From positions 1 to 16,727 of the forward strand of contig CAAGBE010000036.1 in assembly GCA_900768005.1 (NCBI GenBank): a stretch of DNA of 16,727 nucleotides, in the 5' to 3' direction. Numbering within the stretch: position 1 is the first letter of the stretch; each line of letters starts with the position of its first letter. Shown here in pieces: positions 14,351 to 16,727 of the stretch. The notes beneath the pieces are model-generated. The model saw nothing but the letters and a program-made list of their open reading frames with translations, was not told the origin of the DNA and did no database searches. The position numbers were made by a program, and so were the translations under genes. The DNA is from Clostridia bacterium. GTDB taxonomy: Bacteria > Bacillota > Clostridia > UMGS1883.

Positions 14351-14379
14351 TTGACAAAAGTTGTATATTATGGTAAAAT
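14351..14379 (+). promoter_or_regulatory. Predicted sigma-A promoter of riboswitch unit 2
   Basis: TTGACA (14351-14356) and TAAAAT (14374-14379) are separated by 17 nt, the same boxes and spacing as the promoter of unit 1. It starts 14 nt after the stop of exchanger 1; no terminator lies between, so transcripts from unit 1 can also run into riboswitch 2. Confidence 0.85.
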
Positions 14380-14386
14380 CCACTTA

Positions 14387-14477
14387 ATAAAAGGGAGTAG
14401 CTAACGGAATTTTTCCGTTACAACGGCGTCAGTACGGTAATTATGCCCGCCTTTGTATGAAACAGCGAGACTTTTAT
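14387..14477 (+). ncRNA. yybP-ykoY (Mn2+) riboswitch aptamer, copy 2
   Basis: It has the same length (91 nt) and layout as copy 1. P1 is ATAAAAG (14387-14393) with CTTTTAT (14471-14477), fully Watson-Crick paired. GGGAGTAGC, then a TAACGGAA / TTCCGTTA P2 hairpin, CGGCGTCAGTACGG, GCCCGC and CAGCGAGAC follow. Differences from copy 1 are mostly in loops, or change a G-T pair to A-T in P1 and lengthen P2 by one pair, which supports selection on RNA structure. Confidence 0.9.
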
Positions 14478-14511
14478 GGCATTATTTTTATGCGGTAAAA
14501 GTCTTTCTTTT
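14468..14511 (+). terminator. Regulated intrinsic terminator of riboswitch 2
   Basis: The 5' arm AGACTTTTATGGCAT (14468-14482) pairs with ATGCGGTAAAAGTCT (14490-14504), with one G-G mismatch and one G-T pair, and is followed by TTCTTTT. As in copy 1, the 5' arm includes the P1 3' strand. The stem is weaker than in copy 1, which may make this leader leakier. Confidence 0.85.
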
Positions 14512-14529
14512 AAAGGAGAATAAAAAGAT

Positions 14530-14567
14530 TCACCGCATAATAAAAATTTTTATGAGGTGATTTTTTT
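14530..14567 (+). promoter_or_regulatory. Hairpin sequestering the Shine-Dalgarno of exchanger 2
   Basis: TCACC (14530-14534) pairs with GGTGA (14556-14560), and after one mismatch CATAA (14536-14540) pairs with TTATG (14550-14554). The 3' arm contains GAGGTGA, the ribosome binding site of the gene starting at 14568. Seven T residues follow, so the hairpin could alternatively act as a second, AT-rich terminator. Copy 1 has no counterpart. Confidence 0.5.
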
Positions 14568-15524
14568 ATGGATTACGTACTGAATTTGTTTCTCCTGGTT
14601 TTGGGTTTTGCTCTTTTGATTAAGAGTGCTGACCTGTTCGTTGACGGAAGCAGCTCCGTTGCGAAGCTACTCAAAATTCCCGCTGTTATAATCGGTCTTA
14701 CAATCGTTTCTATCGGAACTTCCCTTCCTGAGGCGGCGGTTAGTATTTCCGCATCAATCAAAGGTGCTTATGACCTTTCTATTGCCAATGTTGTAGGCAG
14801 TAACATTTTTAACCTTTTGAGTGTTGTAGGCGTTTCTGCTTTTATTTGCCCCTTTGTTGTTGATAAGGTAATAATGAAAAGGGACTTTCCCCTAAGCATT
14901 CTTTCTGCGGCAATTTTAGCTGTAATGATGTGGGACAGAACACTTTCAGTTGCAGAAGCAACTATTCTTTTCGTTCTCTTTATAGGTTATATTCTGATTC
15001 TTGTACGCTCTGCGCTTAAGAACCGTACCGAGGAAAGTGCTGAAGAATACAAAACCCTTTCTCCCTTAAAGAGCATTATCTTTATCGTAATCGGTATTGT
15101 AGGTATTGTTGCCGGCGGAACTCTTACCGTTGATGCCGCAACATTCTTTGCAAGGGCGCTTAATATGAGCGAACTTTTAATTGGTCTTACCATTGTTGCT
15201 GTGGGAACGAGTCTTCCCGAGCTTGTAACAAGCGTTGTTGCAGCTAAAAAGGGTGAAAGCGAAATCGCATTGGGTAACGTTGTAGGCTCCAATATATTCA
15301 ACATTCTCTTTATCCTTGGTATGAGCGGTATTGTTCACCCCCTTACCTGTGATTTCGGTGCAGTTATTGACACCATTCTTCTTATAGGTATGAGCACCCT
15401 GATGTTCTTTATCTACAAGGCAAGAAACAAGGTTTCCCGTCCTGTGGGACTCCTCGGTGTTATTATATATGTCATCTATGTTGTATACATTATTTTAAGA
15501 GCATACGAAATGCTTCCATTCTAA
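14568..15524 (+). CDS. CaCA-superfamily cation exchanger, paralogue 2 (predicted Mn2+/Ca2+ exporter)
   Basis: This 318-residue antiporter is clearly homologous to the gene just upstream along its whole length; the first 60 residues and the second alpha repeat are nearly identical. Both repeats keep the family motifs: 'GLTIVSIGTSLPEAAVS' with 'NVVGSNIFNLL', and 'GLTIVAVGTSLPELVTS' with 'NVVGSNIFNIL'. Here the second repeat has the normal GSN. The central loop differs most ('NRTEESAEEYKTL'). The gene has its own riboswitch and a GAGGTGA site 7 nt before the ATG. It is followed after 18 nt by the CDF transporter, so the two probably share one Mn-controlled transcript. A recent tandem duplication followed by divergence of the loop and metal-site neighbourhood is the simplest origin. 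Confidence 0.92.
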   Translation: MDYVLNLFLLVLGFALLIKSADLFVDGSSSVAKLLKIPAVIIGLTIVSIGTSLPEAAVSISASIKGAYDLSIANVVGSNIFNLLSVVGVSAFICPFVVDKVIMKRDFPLSILSAAILAVMMWDRTLSVAEATILFVLFIGYILILVRSALKNRTEESAEEYKTLSPLKSIIFIVIGIVGIVAGGTLTVDAATFFARALNMSELLIGLTIVAVGTSLPELVTSVVAAKKGESEIALGNVVGSNIFNILFILGMSGIVHPLTCDFGAVIDTILLIGMSTLMFFIYKARNKVSRPVGLLGVIIYVIYVVYIILRAYEMLPF

Positions 15525-15542
15525 AAATTTCGGAGGAATAAT

Positions 15543-16703
15543 ATGATATCCCTGCTTCTTGGGCGTTTTCTTCCCGAAGATGCCGACCAAAAAACAGCCA
15601 GAACTATATACGGTTATGTCTGCGGAGGAGCAGGGATATTTTTGAACCTGTTTCTCTTTGCGATAAAGCTTATCATAGGAATTTTCAGCTCATCTATTGC
15701 AATAACTGCCGATGCATTCAATAACTTAACCGATGCAGGCTCGTCTGTTATAAGCCTTTTCGGTTTCATCCTTTCTGGGCAGAAAGCCGATAAGGAGCAT
15801 CCTTTCGGTCACGGCAGAATTGAGTATATTGCAGGAATGTTTATATCCATTGCAATTATTTTTGTCGGGGTCGAGCTTCTCCGTTCATCAATAGGCAAAA
15901 TCATTCACCCTGGTGAATTTGTTTTTAATATTTACGTAGCTATTGTACTGATTGTTTCCATTTTGGTTAAACTGTATATGGCATATTACAACCGCCGCTG
16001 CGGAAAAAAGATACAGTCCTCTGTCCTTTTTGCGGTTGCAACCGATTCCATAAGTGATGCCATTGCAACGAGTGCAATTTTTCTGTCTTCCGTGTTTATG
16101 TATTTCACCCATATTCAGATAGACGGTTTCGTCGGACTCCTTGTTTCCCTGCTTATCATAAAGTCGGGAATTGATGCGGTTATAAAGACCTCCTCTCCTC
16201 TTTTGGGAGGCATCCCCGACCGCGAATTTGTAAAAAGGGTTGAAGAAATTGTGCGTCAGAATCCCGAAACCGTGGGGATTCACGACCTTGTTGTACATGA
16301 CTACGGTCCTAACAAGATTTTTGTATCACTCCACATGGAGGTTGACGGAAGTAAAGAAATATTCGTTCTCCACGACGCGGCAGACCTTGTAGAAAGGCAG
16401 ATTTCCGACGAGCTTGGGTGCGAGGCGGTCATTCATATGGACCCTATTGATGTGAATAATCCTGTTTTAAAAGAAATTTACACCACTCTCCACAAAAGGC
16501 TGGATATTGTGTGTCCCGAGGGGAATGTTCACGACCTCAGGATTGTTCCGGGGCCAACTCACACCAATGTTATTTTTGATTTAATTGTCCCTGCGGAGAG
16601 GTTTTTTGCAAAGGATAAAATTTCCGCTGAATTGGAAAAATGTATAACGGAAATTGACGAGAATTATTATGCCGTAATAACGGTGGAAACATCATATATT
16701 TAG
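15543..16703 (+). CDS. Cation diffusion facilitator (CDF) transporter, predicted Mn2+ exporter (MntE-like)
   Basis: This 386-residue CDF antiporter has six predicted helices in about residues 25-225. The transmembrane metal site reads N60-x3-D64 in helix 2 ('ADAFNNLTDAGSS') and D168-x3-D172 in helix 5 ('ATDSISDAIATS'). Zn2+ transporters such as YiiP have a His in helix 5; an all-carboxylate/Asn site is characteristic of the Mn-CDF group. 'EHPFGHGRIEYIAG' is the usual loop after helix 2. The cytosolic part is longer than the typical 290-310 residue CDF: one ferredoxin-like domain (about 235-300, 'VGIHDLVVHDYGPNKIFVSLHMEV') is followed by a second related one (about 325-386, 'NVHDLRIVPGPTHTNVIFDLIV'). 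GGAGG lies 6 nt before the ATG and 18 nt separate it from exchanger 2, so the Mn riboswitch should control it. Family is certain; Mn specificity rests on site residues and context. Confidence 0.9.
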   Translation: MISLLLGRFLPEDADQKTARTIYGYVCGGAGIFLNLFLFAIKLIIGIFSSSIAITADAFNNLTDAGSSVISLFGFILSGQKADKEHPFGHGRIEYIAGMFISIAIIFVGVELLRSSIGKIIHPGEFVFNIYVAIVLIVSILVKLYMAYYNRRCGKKIQSSVLFAVATDSISDAIATSAIFLSSVFMYFTHIQIDGFVGLLVSLLIIKSGIDAVIKTSSPLLGGIPDREFVKRVEEIVRQNPETVGIHDLVVHDYGPNKIFVSLHMEVDGSKEIFVLHDAADLVERQISDELGCEAVIHMDPIDVNNPVLKEIYTTLHKRLDIVCPEGNVHDLRIVPGPTHTNVIFDLIVPAERFFAKDKISAELEKCITEIDENYYAVITVETSYI

Positions 16704-16713
16704 GAGAAACGCT

Positions 16714-16727
16714 ATGTTTAACAAAAC
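16714..16727 (+). CDS. Start of a further gene, cut by the window edge
   Basis: ATG at 16714 is preceded by AGGAG (16702-16706) with 7 nt spacing; the AGG overlaps the TAG stop of the CDF gene. Only the first four residues (M-F-N-K) are visible, so no product can be named. The tight spacing suggests it belongs to the same transcript as exchanger 2 and the CDF gene. Confidence 0.6.

Noticed and set aside
1..16727. CRISPR arrays, insertion sequences, phage genes, tRNA or rRNA genes
   Set aside because: None seen: no spaced direct repeats, transposase motifs, integrase or structural RNA genes. The only long repeat is the riboswitch-exchanger duplication.

Overview
The window looks like chromosomal DNA from an uncultured, low-GC member of the Clostridia (Bacillota). 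The grounds are AT-rich intergenic DNA, strong AGGAGG-type ribosome binding sites, vegetative promoters with 17-nt spacers, a secreted 'copper amine oxidase N-terminal' (stalk) domain protein, the radical SAM pair TIGR03960/TIGR03936, a SpoVB-type flippase next to mazG and a HU gene, and yybP-ykoY riboswitches. The lineage is inferred; no rRNA gene is present. Bases 1-28 are not biological: they match an Illumina TruSeq adapter, so the left edge is an assembly end carrying uncut adapter.

Layout. (1) 30-2722, plus strand: a 5'-truncated protein of unknown function, probably beta-rich and secreted; a small secreted stalk-domain protein; and a PRK06851-type P-loop ATPase. (2) 2772-3328: a five-helix membrane protein of unknown function with its own promoter, ending at two perfect hairpins that separate it from the convergent HU gene. 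(3) 3431-9773, minus strand: HU with its own promoter, preceded by what looks like a six-gene operon transcribed from one strong promoter near 9807-9835. In transcription order it is an RlmL-type rRNA methyltransferase, a 67-residue membrane protein, a radical SAM enzyme and its linked DUF2344 protein, a SpoVB/MurJ-type flippase and MazG. Most of its junctions overlap or are only a few bases long. (4) 9844-13153, plus strand: a promoter back-to-back with the previous one drives an intracellular GH13 alpha-glucan hydrolase and an RlmD-type 23S rRNA m5U methyltransferase, overlapping by 25 nt. (5) 13193-16703, plus strand: a metal-export locus.

The metal-export locus is the most interesting part. 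Two paralogous CaCA-family cation exchangers stand in tandem. Each has its own promoter (TTGACA-17-TAAAAT), its own yybP-ykoY (Mn2+) aptamer and its own intrinsic terminator, so the whole regulatory-plus-coding unit appears duplicated. A CDF-family transporter follows the second copy after 18 nt. Its transmembrane metal site reads NxxxD/DxxxD, the pattern expected of Mn2+ exporters rather than Zn2+ exporters, and it carries a second copy of the cytosolic CDF domain. In both leaders the 3' strand of aptamer helix P1 is also the 5' strand of the terminator, so metal binding should switch the genes ON. The second leader has a further hairpin that hides the Shine-Dalgarno sequence. The simplest reading is a three-transporter manganese (possibly Mn/Ca) efflux module controlled by two RNA sensors.

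Several starts differ from the longest open frame and were chosen from ribosome binding sites: 9894 (TTG) for the amylase, 8393 for the radical SAM enzyme, 8615 for the small membrane protein, 6547 (TTG) for the DUF2344 protein and 3703 for HU. A further gene begins at 16714 and runs off the right edge.
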